Shown: positions 37,201 to 49,189, numbered from the stretch's first letter. The stretch is 64,000 bases of DNA from Gelatoporia subvermispora B (GCA_000320605.2 KB445807.1:617321-681320); one strand, 5' to 3'. Notes: generated by a model not told the origin, from the sequence alone. Numbers and translations: made by a program.

Positions 37201-38726
37201 GGAACAGGTGGGAAGAAGTAATTGCCAAAGAACTATCGCAACTCGAGAAGGCGGGAACTTGGGAAGTGGTCAACAGGCCAGACACAGCGAACATCGTCGG
37301 AAGCAAGTGGATATTCAAGATCAAGAAGAACGCGGCCGGAGAGATAGAGAAGTATAAAGCGAGGTTGGTGGCACAGGGTTTCACACAGGTACCAGGAGTC
37401 GATTACTTCGACACGTTCGCTCCAGTCGCCAAGTTGACTTCAATACGCACAATTCTGGCGCTCGCGGCTTGGAACGATTGGCCGGTACACCAAATGGATG
37501 TGAAAAGCGCATACCTATATGGCAAACTCGACGAGAGCGAACAAATCTTCATGGCTCAGCCACCGGGATACCACGAGCTGAACAGCGCCGGAAAGGTACT
37601 TCATCTACTCAAGGCAATATACGGGCTAAAACAGAGTGGTCGACGATGGTATCAAACTCTTTGGGGAATACTCATCGAAATAGGCATGCTCCGATGTGAG
37701 GTCGATCACGCTGTGTTCTATATCCATCAGCAAAACGGCGACCTACTGGTTCTAGCGGTGCACGTCGATGATCTGACTCTGGTCGCCAGTACCCTCGACC
37801 TCTTGCTTCGTTTCAAGGAAAAGCTCAAGGGATGCCTGGAAATGTCAGACTTAGGAAACATACACTGGTTACTCGGCATCGAAGTGAGACGTGATGAGGA
37901 CGCCATGACCATCTCCCTGTGCCAGCGCTCATATATTGACTCTATCCTGAGTCGTTTCGGCCTCACTGACTCGAAGCCCGTCTCGTCACCCATGGACGCC
38001 CACGTACATCTCACCAAGTCGCAGGGACCGTCGACACCTCGCGAGTTTGGAGAAATGCGAGATGTGCCGTATCGCGAAGCCATTGGGTCTCTTATGTACG
38101 CAGCTCTGGGAACCTGACCCGACATCGCCTACGCCGTGGGCGTACTAGCGCGTTTCTCTGAAAACCCCGGACGGCCACATTGGGAGGCCGTCAAGCGAGT
38201 GTTTCATTACCTCAAGGGAACACGAGACTGGTGGTTGGTGTTAGGAGGGAAAGATCGAGGACTCACCGGGTACTCGGATGCGGACGGCATGTCGCATGAG
38301 GATCGACACGCGATCTCGGGGTACGCATTCCTAATCGATGGGGGCACCGTTTCTTGGAGCTCCAAGAGGCAAGAGATAGTATCTCTATCTACGACAGAGG
38401 CCAAATACGTCGCCGCCACTCACGCTGCCAAAGAAGCCATATGGCTTAGGGCATTCGTATCCGAAGTTTTCAAATCTCCGGCAGAGGCGCTCACCTTGAA
38501 GTCCGACAATCAATCGGCAATCGCTCTGGCCCAGAATGATCAGTTCCACGCGCGCACGAAGCATATCGACATACGTTTTCATTTTATACGTTGGGTCGTT
38601 GAAGAAGGGAAGGTGTCCCTCGAGTACTGCCCTACCGAAGACATGGTTGCGGACACGCTCACAAAGCCGCTACCAAGCCCAAAGGCTAAGCATTTCGCCC
38701 ACGCTTTGGGACTGCGCCCACCTTGA
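34284..38726 (+). pseudogene. copia gag-pol with five in-frame stops
   Basis: One continuous frame of 1481 codons without any frameshift, broken by TGA at about 34641, 35475, 36753 and 38115 and TAG at about 37008. Gag holds a CCHC zinc knuckle CWNCGSTGHRRSQC (35178). The aspartic protease has the LYDSGAMKHL motif (35604). Integrase has an HHCC head (HHRLGH at 36003, CDSC at 36105) and a DDE core: D in HTDVWGP (36198), D in SDRGG (36384), E in NGVAERLN (about 36495). Reverse transcriptase starts near 37220 with WIFKIKKN, has YKARLVAQGF and the catalytic HVDD (37761) in place of the common YVDD. RNase H spans 38220-38560 (SDADG, STTEAKY). As it stands it cannot make a full Gag-Pol. Confidence 0.92.
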
Positions 38727-38733
38727 GGGGGAG
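38721..38733 (+). promoter_or_regulatory. Polypurine tract of the copia element
   Basis: TTGAGGGGGAG runs directly into the right LTR, the expected site for plus-strand priming. It overlaps the TGA stop of gag-pol. Confidence 0.75.
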
Positions 38734-39118
38734 TGTTGGAAATCAAGGTGACGCATCCCGCAGTGCGCGCGCGCGAGTGCGTCGGCATGAGCTGACGGCG
38801 GCGCGCCACATCCATATATGGAAAGCCACCCGATTCACAAGTACGTTCGATCCTGACATGAGATGCTTCCGTGTACTATATAGTTATTATGTAAGACTCG
38901 TCTCTTTTCTGTCCCCGTTTACGATAGAGCCCTCAGACTGATTGAACCGTCTGAGGGTAAGTAGTATTATATTATATCACGTATCTACATGTGTGCTGAT
39001 GTACCTAGTGTTAACGGCGTCGTATCGCTCGTTCTAGGTACTTAAATATATAGACTGATTGAACCGTCTGAGGTGTTAACGGCGTCGTATCGCTCGTTCT
39101 AGACCTGCGAATCTAAGA
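38734..39118 (+). repeat. Right LTR of the copia element, 385 bp
   Basis: Same length as the left LTR with five transitions (about 98.7 percent identical by eye count), which indicates a fairly young insertion. Confidence 0.95.
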
Positions 39119-39360
39119 CGGGATGACCCTTCACATACACGTCCATCACCCGGGAAGTGACAATGTCGAGAGCACACTCGCAGGCCACAGTAGCTTAGGG
39201 CATACATGCCTAACGGGCTGCTGCGGGATGAGGGGGTAGAAGCACGCGCGAGAAGTATGCCGAAGACATGGTGAGTGGCTGGGGCGTGCGTAACAGGTGA
39301 GGAAAGCAGATGAATATATTCGAGCACTGCAGCGCCGAGAGTACTGCCACTTTTGCTTCA
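39119..39360. repeat. Degenerate duplicated segment E, right part
   Basis: Sequence on the far side of the copia element that continues the interrupted segment E. On minus it reads a frame of about 70 codons with a hydrophobic start. No function can be given. Confidence 0.35.
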
Positions 39361-39904
39361 GCAAAGACCGTATGCCGTTCGAACTGCCTCTTTGCTGCTC
39401 CTATTATGGAGCATTCATCGTTTACAGATTATTTCACTGAGATTACGCATGTTTTGGGACTGGAGGACAGCGGGTAAGCGAATTCGACTTCCGCAGTGCG
39501 CCAGGCGCTGCTGAGACACGCATGTTGACATTGCCTTATGTTCGCGTTCACGAATTCATGCTAGTCCAGCGTGGGACCGTGCCAGTTTTACTGTCCTGAC
39601 CCATCCTATCCACAAGGCCGAGTCTACATTTGGTCAAATCTACTGGCTTTCTCTACTTTATAATTGCCGCATACATCTCGATTGATTGGGAGGAGGTTCT
39701 CGGAGGCGATGCACATGACATGTGACCCGCTCACGACAGGGTATTGTTCGGTCCTCAATGCATCACATCTCGGCCAGATGAGTATCGCAATTCCTCGGCT
39801 TAGGTTCACTCAATGTGATGTAAGCAAATTTAGCGACGCACGACATTGGCGCTGACAACCGTTGGGATAGCTGTATTTGTTGAGGCTATACATGGGCGCT
39901 TGAG

Positions 39905-40658
39905 GTGCCATTAGTACAACAGAACGTAGCGCCTCTGTCATTACCACCCTTCCCCAAAGATACGTTTTGTTGCAATGGTTCTTCAGCTGTAAACTCGGCG
40001 TCATTCACGGCCTCAATCGAAGCTCTTCGGACCTTGAAGGAGAAATTTACTGCTGCCTTCGTCGCTCCCGAGTTCGGTTTAGTATTTGACTCCGCTTTGG
40101 TGCTTGTCAATGCAATATCGGTGAGCCAGAGGTGTTCAATTCATTCTCCCCATGTGCCGAGATATATATTCAGGAGACTAAAGTAGCACGGGAAAGCCGT
40201 TTGCAAGTCGCACGTAAAGTCACAGAACTCATCAAACATATCGAGATATGGCTCACTGATAGCTCTATCATTATCGCTCTGGACCATGGGCTCACCCTCG
40301 CAAGTTACCTCAGTGGGCTATCCACGTGAGTCATATTTCAGACCAGTTCAAACTCTGTGTATCTCACACGTATCATGCATCAGACTGCTGCGTAATATGT
40401 GACAGCACATATTCTCGCTACTTCATCATAGAATCATCACAGTGTGATCACCTCCCACACGCATTCTTGGAATCTGATACTGTGACCTCTCCGCAGCCGT
40501 ATATTTGCATCCTGTCACACAGTTGCTCTACACTGTTTATCAGGATATACGAGATGGTGGCGTTCGGGTGTCATGTGTCATACCCAGATGACCAAGAGCT
40601 CATTGAAGAGCATATACAGTATCTAGCGTGGTCATTACACCGGCTGATAGGTCCCTGA
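39905..40658 (+). pseudogene. Copy C: N-terminal-domain fragment of the kinase-like family
   Basis: Exon 1 at about 39990-40122 (SFTASIEALRTLKEKFTAAF) ends in a GTGAGC donor. Exon 2 (about 40174-40326) has KVTELIKHIEIWLTDSS. Exon 3 ends with EHIQYLAWSLHRLIG and a stop at 40658. Exons 1 and 2 align with exons 1 and 2 of copies A and B, with intron positions kept. No good ATG opens exon 1, and the kinase-like and C-terminal parts are absent, so this is either a truncated relic or a stand-alone helical-domain gene with an unseen first exon. It stands about 110 bases upstream of copy A on the same strand. Confidence 0.5.
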
Positions 40659-40771
40659 ATGTACCGCATTCGACTAGCATCGCCTTGGCGCAATGAATAT
40701 ACGCAGAAGTCCAACTGCTGCGTACTTTTCCCAATCTCAACTACCTCACTCCACTATTTCACCTCAACCCA

Positions 40772-42768
40772 ATGTTGACGAGCCCAACCATTTCCAAGAA
40801 ATCAGCCGTGGCGACTGACGTGCTAGGGAATGCTATCACAGCTCTCGAGTCCCTCAAAGATGCATCAAATGCTGTTTTCGCAGCTCCATGTCTCGGAGCT
40901 GTCTTTGCGGGTGCCCTCGGTTTGCTGACGACTATTGAGGTTCATGCTAGAACTCGGTTCTGTGAGCGTGTCTATACTGACAAGAAGTCTGCAGAAAGTG
41001 AATGACTCCGACGGAAATAGCAACCAACTGGCACTGTGCACCAAAGAGCTCGTGCAGTACATTGAGAAGCAAATAGCTCAGAACATCAATGGTGTCGACA
41101 CGGATCTCATTTTGAACCTCAACCAACTCTCGGTGTAACCCCGCTTTCATCATTGCTTGAGTATGAGCTCATACGAGAACATTTTCAGGCTGCTTGAGGC
41201 CATCCAAACCGATGTAATCAAGCTGAAAGCACGCAAATCCGTTGCCAAATTTTTCCGAGCTAGCAGCATCGCAGGCACATTGAATGAGCATACCGAGGCT
41301 TTGTCTTCGGCGTGGCGCTCCTTCGATGTGAGTAATCCTTTGCGCTTGATTTTCCTGTACTTACTCACATGAACTCTGCAGGCGTGCTGTTTTCTCAGCA
41401 TTGATCGGAAGTTGAACGAACAATGCAAGATCAGGTGTGCTGGTTATACTCTCCATTGGTTGTTGAGCGATTAACATGGCTGAATAGAGAGAATGTGACA
41501 AAGATCTGGTTTGTCATTAATACGTTCGGTAACATAGCTCTGAATTGCCTCTCCAGTATCGAATATTTCGACCATGGGAGCTCAAGTCCATCGAGACCTG
41601 TCACGGTTTCCTTCCTGATGATGGGTATCCAAGTAGATCAGTGCTGGTGCAATGGCACAATCGGCTTGCAATGGTCCGGGTATTACAAAGCAACAGTTCA
41701 GAACGAGCGCGTGGTTCGTACTGAGTTACAACCTACACTGACATCTGCGTGCTGCAAGCTGAATGTTGTTGCAATCTGTAAACATTATCCTCGAACGTAA
41801 GTCAGACTACTACACATAATCCGACGCACTACCGACGTAGTGAATGCATACTCCAGACATCACCCACGAATTGCACAAGTATTGGGTTACTCTCATCCCA
41901 GACTAGAAGAAAAATATTATGTCATGGAGACAGGTGAGATAAGAATGCCAGGGTCCATGATGCCGTCTGAGTTGATCTTATCCTTTGACAGAAAGGATAT
42001 CATTGCAACAATATCTGAGCAGCATAACGGATGTGAAGGCTGTCCTACAAATTTGGCTGCAGGCTGTGAGTGTCTCGTTGTCATTCGATACACCTGCAAT
42101 ATTCGGGTATTTATAATGCGATTTTGCAGCTGCTCGATCATGCGGTATGCCTCTATCTGCAAAAACCGACATGCTTGAGTAATTGTGCCTCTTCCGATAG
42201 GATGCAAACAACTACGTTAGGGAAACGGTTTGCATATGGAGGTCCTTCGTATCTTCCAAGGCAAATATGTCTCTCCAGAATACTCGTGTGGCTCCGAACA
42301 ACACATTGCTTTTTACCGTTGACGACGCCGATCATGAACTGGCAGATGTCATCGCGTTCTGGTTTTGACAGGATTGTCCCAGATGTGGGCCCATCCTCAG
42401 CGCCTCAAAACAATTGCACATATGAGTACATAGGCCTGACGCCGTTCGGAAGATGGTCTTTGAATCTTGAGCCTCATCCCAGTCCATGGCCGAACATTGC
42501 GTCTGAAAACTCAAACATGGATCAAAGTGACAAGTAAGTATTCTGCTCAAACAATCGTTGCGTCGATGTTGATGCTAGACTACCTGACATCAGATCCAGC
42601 GTGGAGTGGCAATTTCTGCCGCCTCTTGAGGCTGCATTGTTTGCATATATGAAAGGATACAAGCTGCCACGATGCCTTCCGTTCCATGCTCATAGGCACT
42701 GTAGCCTTTGGCGTGACGACCGCGGTAGTGTCTGCTTTGTCCGCGATAATGCAGACCGTACAAGTTGA
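40772..42768 (+). CDS. Copy A: helical N-terminal domain plus degenerate kinase-like protein
   Basis: The start ATG at 40772 gives exon 1 (40772-40939) with VATDVLGNAITALESLKDAS and GAVFAGALGLL. Exon 2 (40995-41134) has KELVQYIEKQIAQNI, and exon 3 (41189-41327) has EHTEALSSAWRSFD. This all-helical pattern recalls the four-helix N-terminal domains (MLKL-like or HeLo-like) of fungal NLR and kinase proteins; that is inference. Downstream, the blocks HPRIAQVLGYSHPR (about 41865) and YYVMETG (about 41915) resemble beta4-beta5 of a protein kinase. TVDDADHELADVIAFW (42300) and WSLNLEPHPSPWPNI (42455) follow. The C-terminal exon VEWQFLPPLEAALFAYMKGY ends at TGA 42766-42768. Relative to copy B it lacks about 0.9 kb in the middle, and some junctions between 41380 and 42300 could not be fixed, so it may be decaying. 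Confidence 0.55.
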
Positions 42769-42819
42769 TCAATCCGGTTCCCTTGATCCACAGGCAAATT
42801 TACCATTGAGACGTCTTGC

Positions 42820-43850
42820 TATCACTGGACACGGACCAAATACAGGATCTCGTTGTGATGTACAGTATACTTCCGGCGTATGTATTCGCTGGGATTTGCG
42901 CGTTTACGGTAGATGTACACTGCACTAATGTTACAAAATGTTAACCAGACACATGAACAAAGGTTCATCACCCGAGGGCAATGCCAAGGAAATGTCGTGT
43001 GCTACCGCGCGATGATGTGACACCTTCATACATACCACAGAAGGAATTGATGCGCGCGAAGCAGAAAAGACGGAGCGGGTGTGTATGGGACGGGTATGAT
43101 GATAGATGAGAGGGCTCGGGCTCAGGGGACACAAGATACAGCGAAAAGAGACATACGACACGGTGGTTATGAAGGAAAGCCTTACGCTGCGATAGACGAC
43201 GATATGCCATTGCGGACCCTGTAAACCACGGACTTGCGCGCAGTAAGCAACGGGCTGCGTTTGAGCTTCCCGTGAGTCGACGTGCATAGCGGGTCCGCCG
43301 CTCGGCTCTCTGCTCTCTGCGCGGGATCAGGAACAGGAAGGGATTTGAAAAGGGTATACCGGGGCTCCTGCAGATGCGAGTACTCATAGAGATGCGATCA
43401 AGGCCCGGCCCTGGCCATATCACGAGATTGCGATGCTTCCACGGCGCCGCCCGAGGTCGCGGAATCGATGCGGATCATTGCTTGCCTTGACGCCGCACTC
43501 GCTCTCAGCATCGAGTTTAGCAAAGATCTGCGAGGGCTCAGGAGGAATGATAGGAGCAGGACACAAATGCTGTAAGAGCACGCCGTGATGGGAGAAAATA
43601 CGATTGATATGTTCATCATGTGTTCCTTCGCGGAAGGGCTCGAGCCTAGGTGTGAGAAACAGCGAGACTGGAGCGAGCAGCGCTAGGGGTGCGAGGGCTT
43701 CTCTGGGTCGCCAACTTTCCAGTTGGTTACGTGTTGCCGTCCTGTTCATGCATTGTGCGCGGTGCTCCAGAATTGCCGTGGGACGTGTGGGGTCAGGTCG
43801 GCTCTGATGCTGAGGAACCAGGATGATCGCATGCATGAGCGATCGAAATG
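42820..43850. repeat. Duplicated non-coding tail downstream of copy A
   Basis: Aligns by eye with 52540-53640 downstream of copy B. For example, gtacagtatacttccggcgt occurs at about 42860 and 52563, and cgagcctaggtgtgag occurs at about 43640 and 53430. Minus-strand frames here contain similar peptides in both copies but are broken, so this may derive from an old gene on minus. Confidence 0.6.
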
Positions 43851-45480
43851 GAGAGCTTTCTTTCACATGCAAAGTGGGTAGAGGTCAGGAAGGCGGGGTT
43901 CAGAGCAGGTACCGATGATGCGCACTGTGTACGTGGCGAAAGAGACGTACGAGGTACTGTGAGCGGATTGGGAAGATAGATGGTACTGACATACACGTGA
44001 TCGCTGGGTGATATGACTGAAAGCCAAAGGTGATGAGGAGATTGGATGGAGAAGGGTCATATGCGGAAGTGTGCAAGGGTCAGACAGGCAGACCGCAGGA
44101 GTCCAGACTGAGTGACGAGAGCGCGCGTTATGTACAGGGCGAAAGACATAGGAGGTGATCGTGAGCGGGGTTAGGTTGAGGTGGGTAAGCATGGACGTGA
44201 ATCTCTGCTGAGACTGCGCAGGGCCAGAGTTAGTGATATGCGCTTGGACAATAGGCAGACTGTGTCAATGCCGAACAGAAGATGTAGCGAAGAAAGCAGG
44301 CTGAGCGACATGGTTGGGAGGAGCTTCCGGCACGAGTAGTACTGAAGGGTGCTTAATTATGATGATTAGTCACATCACGGCCTTCGACTGTATTGTTAAC
44401 TTTTGTGCTTTTCATGTCACGTTGTCCGACCGATTGTTAAGTGTCTGACCACCTCAAATTACGATTACGCTCATACCTGTCCAGAAAAACCCCAAAATCG
44501 CTTTATTATCTTGCTGTAGTATACCGTACTTGAATTGAAGGCTCCAGAAGCTGTCAAACTTCACGAAGTGCAAACACCCAATTCTGACACTCCAAACCAG
44601 TCAATACTCAATAGACGGTAGAAAGCGCCTGTTCTGTTGCTTGTGCGACTCGAAAAACCTCAATGAGCTCGTTTTCCCAAGGCCCAAGCAAATGAACAAG
44701 CGGAGAAAGAGTGTCTTCCGAGACGACCAAACCAAGATGGTTAGGAGCATCAGACAAATAACGAGCCGGATGTATACCAGCGCCATAGCTGGTTCATGCG
44801 GAGAGCTCTCCTAAGCCAGACGAACATAAATGTGTGTTAGATTCACAGATTTAGCCCATAAAATTCGCTGCGCTCTCCAACTAAGCAATAAATCAATTTC
44901 TAGGTGTGGGGGAGTGCACTAGCATAGCTTGGGCAGTATGCTGCAACACGGGGTGCTACATAGAACGTCGTGAGAGCTGTTGCATGCATATACCGTGTAG
45001 TGGATGCTCACAGTACTTCTGGGGCTGTTGATGACTGAATGTTCGTTCCTCAGTCCCGTGGAATGATCAGTCAAAGATTGCATGGACGTACTACTGCTCG
45101 CAAGTTCGTTTGCACATGGCCCCCTGACATGTTGCTGGATGGGCGGAACTGAATCTGCAATTTCTACTGTTGCATTTCACCTGTCATGCGCTGCATAAAT
45201 GAGCAAATCTGTGGCTGTGGGTGGGAGGAGGAGACTCGCCAACTTGTCACGCTGTAAATGACACCATGGTCATAAACAAATTGCGTTCAAGACCGTCGAG
45301 CCAGACGTACCAAAGGGACTGTGTGTGTGCACATCGTGTATGTGTAATCTGTCCTACGTATCACGGTTAGTAGACTTTCGTGCAATGTGAGATAGCAGTG
45401 GGCATACTGTTGATAGAAGCACATAGTGGAAATGGAACGCCGGGTAGGGGTGAGTTCGTGCCATAGAGTAATTTCGTGAG
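43851..45480. other. Intergenic/repeat-derived region, no gene seen
   Basis: About 1.6 kb. 43850-44200 is low-complexity on minus (Ser/Pro/His-rich frames). A 61-codon hydrophobic minus frame at 44601-44786 stands alone. Nothing could be identified. Confidence 0.35.
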
Positions 45481-45489
45481 CTTTATATG

Positions 45490-46640
45490 TATTTAAAATG
45501 ACTGCTATTTAGCACAGACGATGGAATCGCCGTCCGGGAACAAAGGTGTTCGGAGGAGAATTGGGTTTGCGAGATTCTCTTGCGTCCCGGTATGGCCGGA
45601 AAAAGGATAGACCAATAGAAGCACGCGCCCGCCACGAGCGCTATTCCTTCCCCGTGATGCTGAAACAGGTTGGGTGCCCAGTTCGCGACGGTGGCTTGGG
45701 TATTCGTGATGCTTCTCAAGAGTTCGTCATGGGCGGGGAGGTGGTGACGTATCGTCACTACTGGCACAGCCGGGCTAGCCAGTACTATGGAGTATCACTG
45801 AGTCGGCGGGACCCCTCAGTCGGCAGATCATGCGTGATTCCCCGCCAAATCTCGCAACGTTGCCGTCGAAGGGATGACAGTCGTAACAGAGACTGTGACT
45901 ACCATCGAAAACATGTATCTTCTCGAGTTGAGCTCCGTTTGCTGTCGTTCAAGCTTGAACGTGTTCCTAATGTGACATATCATAGGTTATAACGTAACGC
46001 CCGCAAGGGGCACCACCCGCTGCTAGTCTACCGCTCACAGTGGCTGGCAGCCATATCCGGCACATGGCAGACGCTTTGAGTACAGTGCCGACGTCTTGTT
46101 TTCATCACGCCAGTAGTTACACAGATAAACAAACATCTAAATACGAAATTTGGCCATCTTAGCCTTTTTGAGAGGGGACGGCGTCAACGAAGACTTGGGG
46201 CGGCACAAGAGGAGCTCTGCACGACGGAGGGAGAGGCAATCACACAACACTGAGCGAGTACGACGTGGACAAGGAGACGGTAGAGCACACCGACGGTAGC
46301 GGTGAAGCCAGGGCGAGCAGAATGTGTGCCAGGTCACGTGGAGTAGCGCAAAGTGGCATGGGAAGTGGAACAAATAGCTATCGACAGGGATTCTCGAATT
46401 TTGGCGGGCCATCAATGAGGCTGATCATAAGAAAGACCCACTGCAGTTGCAGCGGGAATATTCGATGAGAAACAGTAGTGAGGAAACCTCAGAGCGAGAA
46501 TAGTGAACTGCCGACTGAGGGGTCCCGCCGACTGAGTGATACCCAATAGTATGGACCGTATGGTTGCCCCCGGGCAGATCTAGAGCGTGAAATTCTGCCG
46601 TTGAATCAGCCACCGCCTGCTAATTGTGGCGCCTCGAACG
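45490..46640. repeat. Repeat unit 1 interrupted by the TA element
   Basis: The segment 45500-45615 matches 46970-47090 in the same orientation (shared string cggaggagaattggg followed by gattctcttgc). The segment at 45740-45784 plus 46550-46580 matches 47150-47230 in inverted orientation. Coding-like traces such as GGELGLRDSLASR and EVVTYRHYW appear in both, so these are remnants of an older protein-coding repeat, possibly a transposase, which I cannot name. Confidence 0.5.
45785..46549. mobile_element. Tc1/mariner-type non-autonomous element, 765 bp, TA duplication
   Basis: Inverted ends CTATGGAGTATCACTGAGTC at the left and, as reverse complement of the right, CTATTGGGTATCACTCAGTC, extending through CGGCGGGACCCCTCAGTCGG. 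It is flanked by TA on both sides (45783-45784 and 46550-46551). The related sequence at 47160-47190 is the unoccupied site with a single TA (47174-47175), which fixes both borders. No transposase frame is inside. Confidence 0.8.
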
Positions 46641-46836
46641 CTATCTACAGCCTCGAGGCAGGATTCTGCCACAATTCTCGCACAATTCTCTCTCAGCCAC
46701 AATGGTCATCACACTCTGCCAACTAGCCGTGGGGGTGTGTGGGCAGGTGAGCACTTAGCCACGGCATCAGTGGTACCTGTGAAGAGTGAACTAGCCAGAT
46801 GACATCATCAAAATCATCTGAAACAGCCAGTGTGTG

Positions 46837-47230
46837 CATGGTGGCATGGTGCTAGCACATATGAGGATGAACTCCGCCATCGACTTGCCATGAAGCGCAC
46901 ACACATGCGGGACATTGTCGCCCTGGAGACTTCAAAAAAGGGTTTTCCTGATCCTGAAACAAACCTTCTGACTGTCTTTCAGCGCAGACAGCTGAATCGC
47001 CGTCCAGGAACACAGGCGTTCGGAGGAGAATTGGGCTTGCGGGATTCTCTTGCTTCGCGGGATGGCCGGGCAAGGGATAGACCATTAGAAGCATGCGCCT
47101 TCGCAGGCACTACTGATGCCGTGGCTAGGCTCACCCACGCTCTTCTGCAGCTCGGGGGCAACCATACGGTCCATACTGGCTAGCCTGACTGTGCCAGTTG
47201 TACGTAATGATACCGTGACACAACCTCGTC
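46837..47230. repeat. Repeat unit 2 with empty insertion site
   Basis: Related to unit 1 (see 45490). A plus-strand frame reads HMRDIVALETSKKGFPDPET then RRQLNRRPGTQAFGGELG, up to 47183. It looks like an old coding fragment. It carries the uninterrupted version of the site where the TA element sits in unit 1. Confidence 0.5.
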
Positions 47231-49169
47231 AACCTTGCCCTCCGCTACTGTAGTAGCTCCGGCTGCCAAGCATAGCAACATTGACAGCGCCATGGCTCCC
47301 TCGATTAGTGTTAATACTAGTTCTCGCTGCCATGGCATAGTGCGACTTGAAATCAAACATGAGCGTCCCGCGAGAGTATACTTCTTACACAGCACATCCC
47401 TGTTTGCTCCCATACCAGGAGACCTCATTATCATCGTGCAGTGGCAGTCGACCCCCAGCATAGCATACGGACGCATGTATTGTCTACTATAGGGCTACGC
47501 CCTCACGGACAATAAACGAGGAGTGGAAGAAGAAGAAGAAATAGAGCTTTCAACATACTCCTACGAGTGCCGAAAAGGCCAATAGCTCGCGCGTATGAGG
47601 TTACCATAAACAGCACATATCCGAGATGCACAGGATGTATGCAACAGCTGCGCGCAAGACCAAAGAATGGCAAACTGAACCTAAGATCAGCCTAGACTCC
47701 CACCACGACAAAAGTGACCATCTGGTCAAAGCTTATCCGTTCTCGGACGCTTTATCGAGTCGAAAAACGCAACGTGTGAGGAACGCAACTTCTGCAACAA
47801 ACATTCTACAGCGCGTCCGAGCCACGAGTTGCTAGAAGCTCAAACTTCACATGCACCCACACCCCTCCCGAGCACTTTGAAGTATCGGCTACACGTGGCA
47901 CTGGCTTTATCATAGCAATTGGGTTCACGGCCTGGCTGCGCATTCGAATCAAGCAAGATAAGGGTGGAAGGATAGCGAGAATGTGTTGGACGGGGATTGT
48001 ATGAGTCGTGAGGGAGCGTCGTACTGGGATGCGGACCTGGGCTGGTCAGGCACAATCAAAGAGCAGAGGAATCGATAAAGATCGCGAAGGTCTTTTGGGC
48101 GCCTACGTTGCACGCGTCACTAACTTGACTTCACATCGTGAGTTCATTTCGTTCTAATTCTATGAGTGTCTGAATCGCAAAAATAATCTGTCCATCGTCT
48201 GTTTCTTCCGACATGTGGGAGCTAGTAAAACGACGAACCCGAAAGCCGTTGCTACATATATGACCAAGTTACCAGCTTCACGGATTTTCGAGCTTGTTCA
48301 AATGAAGATCTCCAAGAAACTATTCACAGGATAGCCTTCTGGCGCTATGTGAGCCCGTGATATCCTGGTATAGCTCTATGGTTCTGATTTAACACATATA
48401 CGATCGCTTCAGTATAGTATACCCGGTATAGCCTTGTTGAACATGGTCGCCTTCTTGCCTATCAGGGGTGATACATGGCGGCCGAGCTGTCTCTGGGTCG
48501 TTCCAAGAAAGGCGTGCGAAGGACCAGGTGAAATCAGGTTTCCGCACTACACCTGCGCGTTCCTTGTACACATGGTTGTCTGTCTTACACCTCAATACTT
48601 CTGAATATTTGAACTTTGGGGCGGTTGCAAGCTACAGGTAAAAGTAGCACCAATTAATTCATGTGTCACTGCAACTGACTCTATGCACCGTACGGATCTT
48701 CGCATGCTCTCTGCGGAACGAGGCTGAGAGGGCACATATGCTGCGGCATCCATGTGTATCTGACAGATATCAGAAACGCCGCACTGACTACGTATAAGCG
48801 CCTCACATTGCTAGATCCCAGCCGATGAGTCTAGCGGGTATTAGAGGCAGTCGTGACCAGCGAACGCGCTTCAATGTGACCTCAATGCTAGCTCACGACG
48901 TCCGCTTCGCCATCTAGTCAAGTGTCACCACCGTACGTACACAAGACTCTAAGTCATTAATTTAAGCATGTCCTTTCGCAATTGCGTACTCGGATCACAC
49001 TATCTAGCTACTTTGTACCGTTTATGGGGCCGGACAGGGCCACAGTATCTGCCTATCATGTGCTGTACTCGCATGACCAATGGCCTATAACAAAGCTTGT
49101 ACGGTAACTGGCGTCACTTCAACAGGGTTTTGAGCTGTCCTAGACCCACACCGCCTATGCTCAATGGTC
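47231..49169. other. Intergenic region, no gene seen
   Basis: About 1.9 kb upstream of copy B. A minus frame at 47180-47476 contains a hydrophobic segment (GAMALSMLLCLAAGATTVAE) and may be part of the repeat unit 2 remnant. 47520-49169 shows only short frames. Confidence 0.35.
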
Positions 49170-49189
49170 ATATATATATATATATATAT
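49170..49189. repeat. (TA)n microsatellite
   Basis: About ten uninterrupted TA units about 65 bases before the start codon of copy B. It lies in the likely core-promoter region of that gene. Confidence 0.85.

Larger units (their letters stand above)
33895..39118 (+). mobile_element. Ty1/copia LTR retrotransposon, complete but mutated
   Basis: Two 385-bp LTRs flank a single gag-pol region whose domain order is gag, protease, integrase, reverse transcriptase, RNase H, which defines the copia superfamily. The flanks read CGGGG before and CGGGA after, probably a 5-bp target duplication with one change. It sits inside the older duplicated segment E. Confidence 0.95.

Noticed and set aside
36248..37384. 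A 378-codon frame on the minus strand inside the copia element
   Set aside because: It is the antisense shadow of the integrase/RT region, which has clear catalytic motifs on plus.
34284..38726. Gag, integrase, RT and RNase H as separate genes, or TGA as recoded codons
   Set aside because: All pieces lie in one frame with no shift, and expected residues at the stops fit simple CGA or CAG mutation; no recoding signal was seen.
44601..44786. Hydrophobic 61-codon minus frame
   Set aside because: It is isolated, without family, splice partner or promoter context; likely chance.
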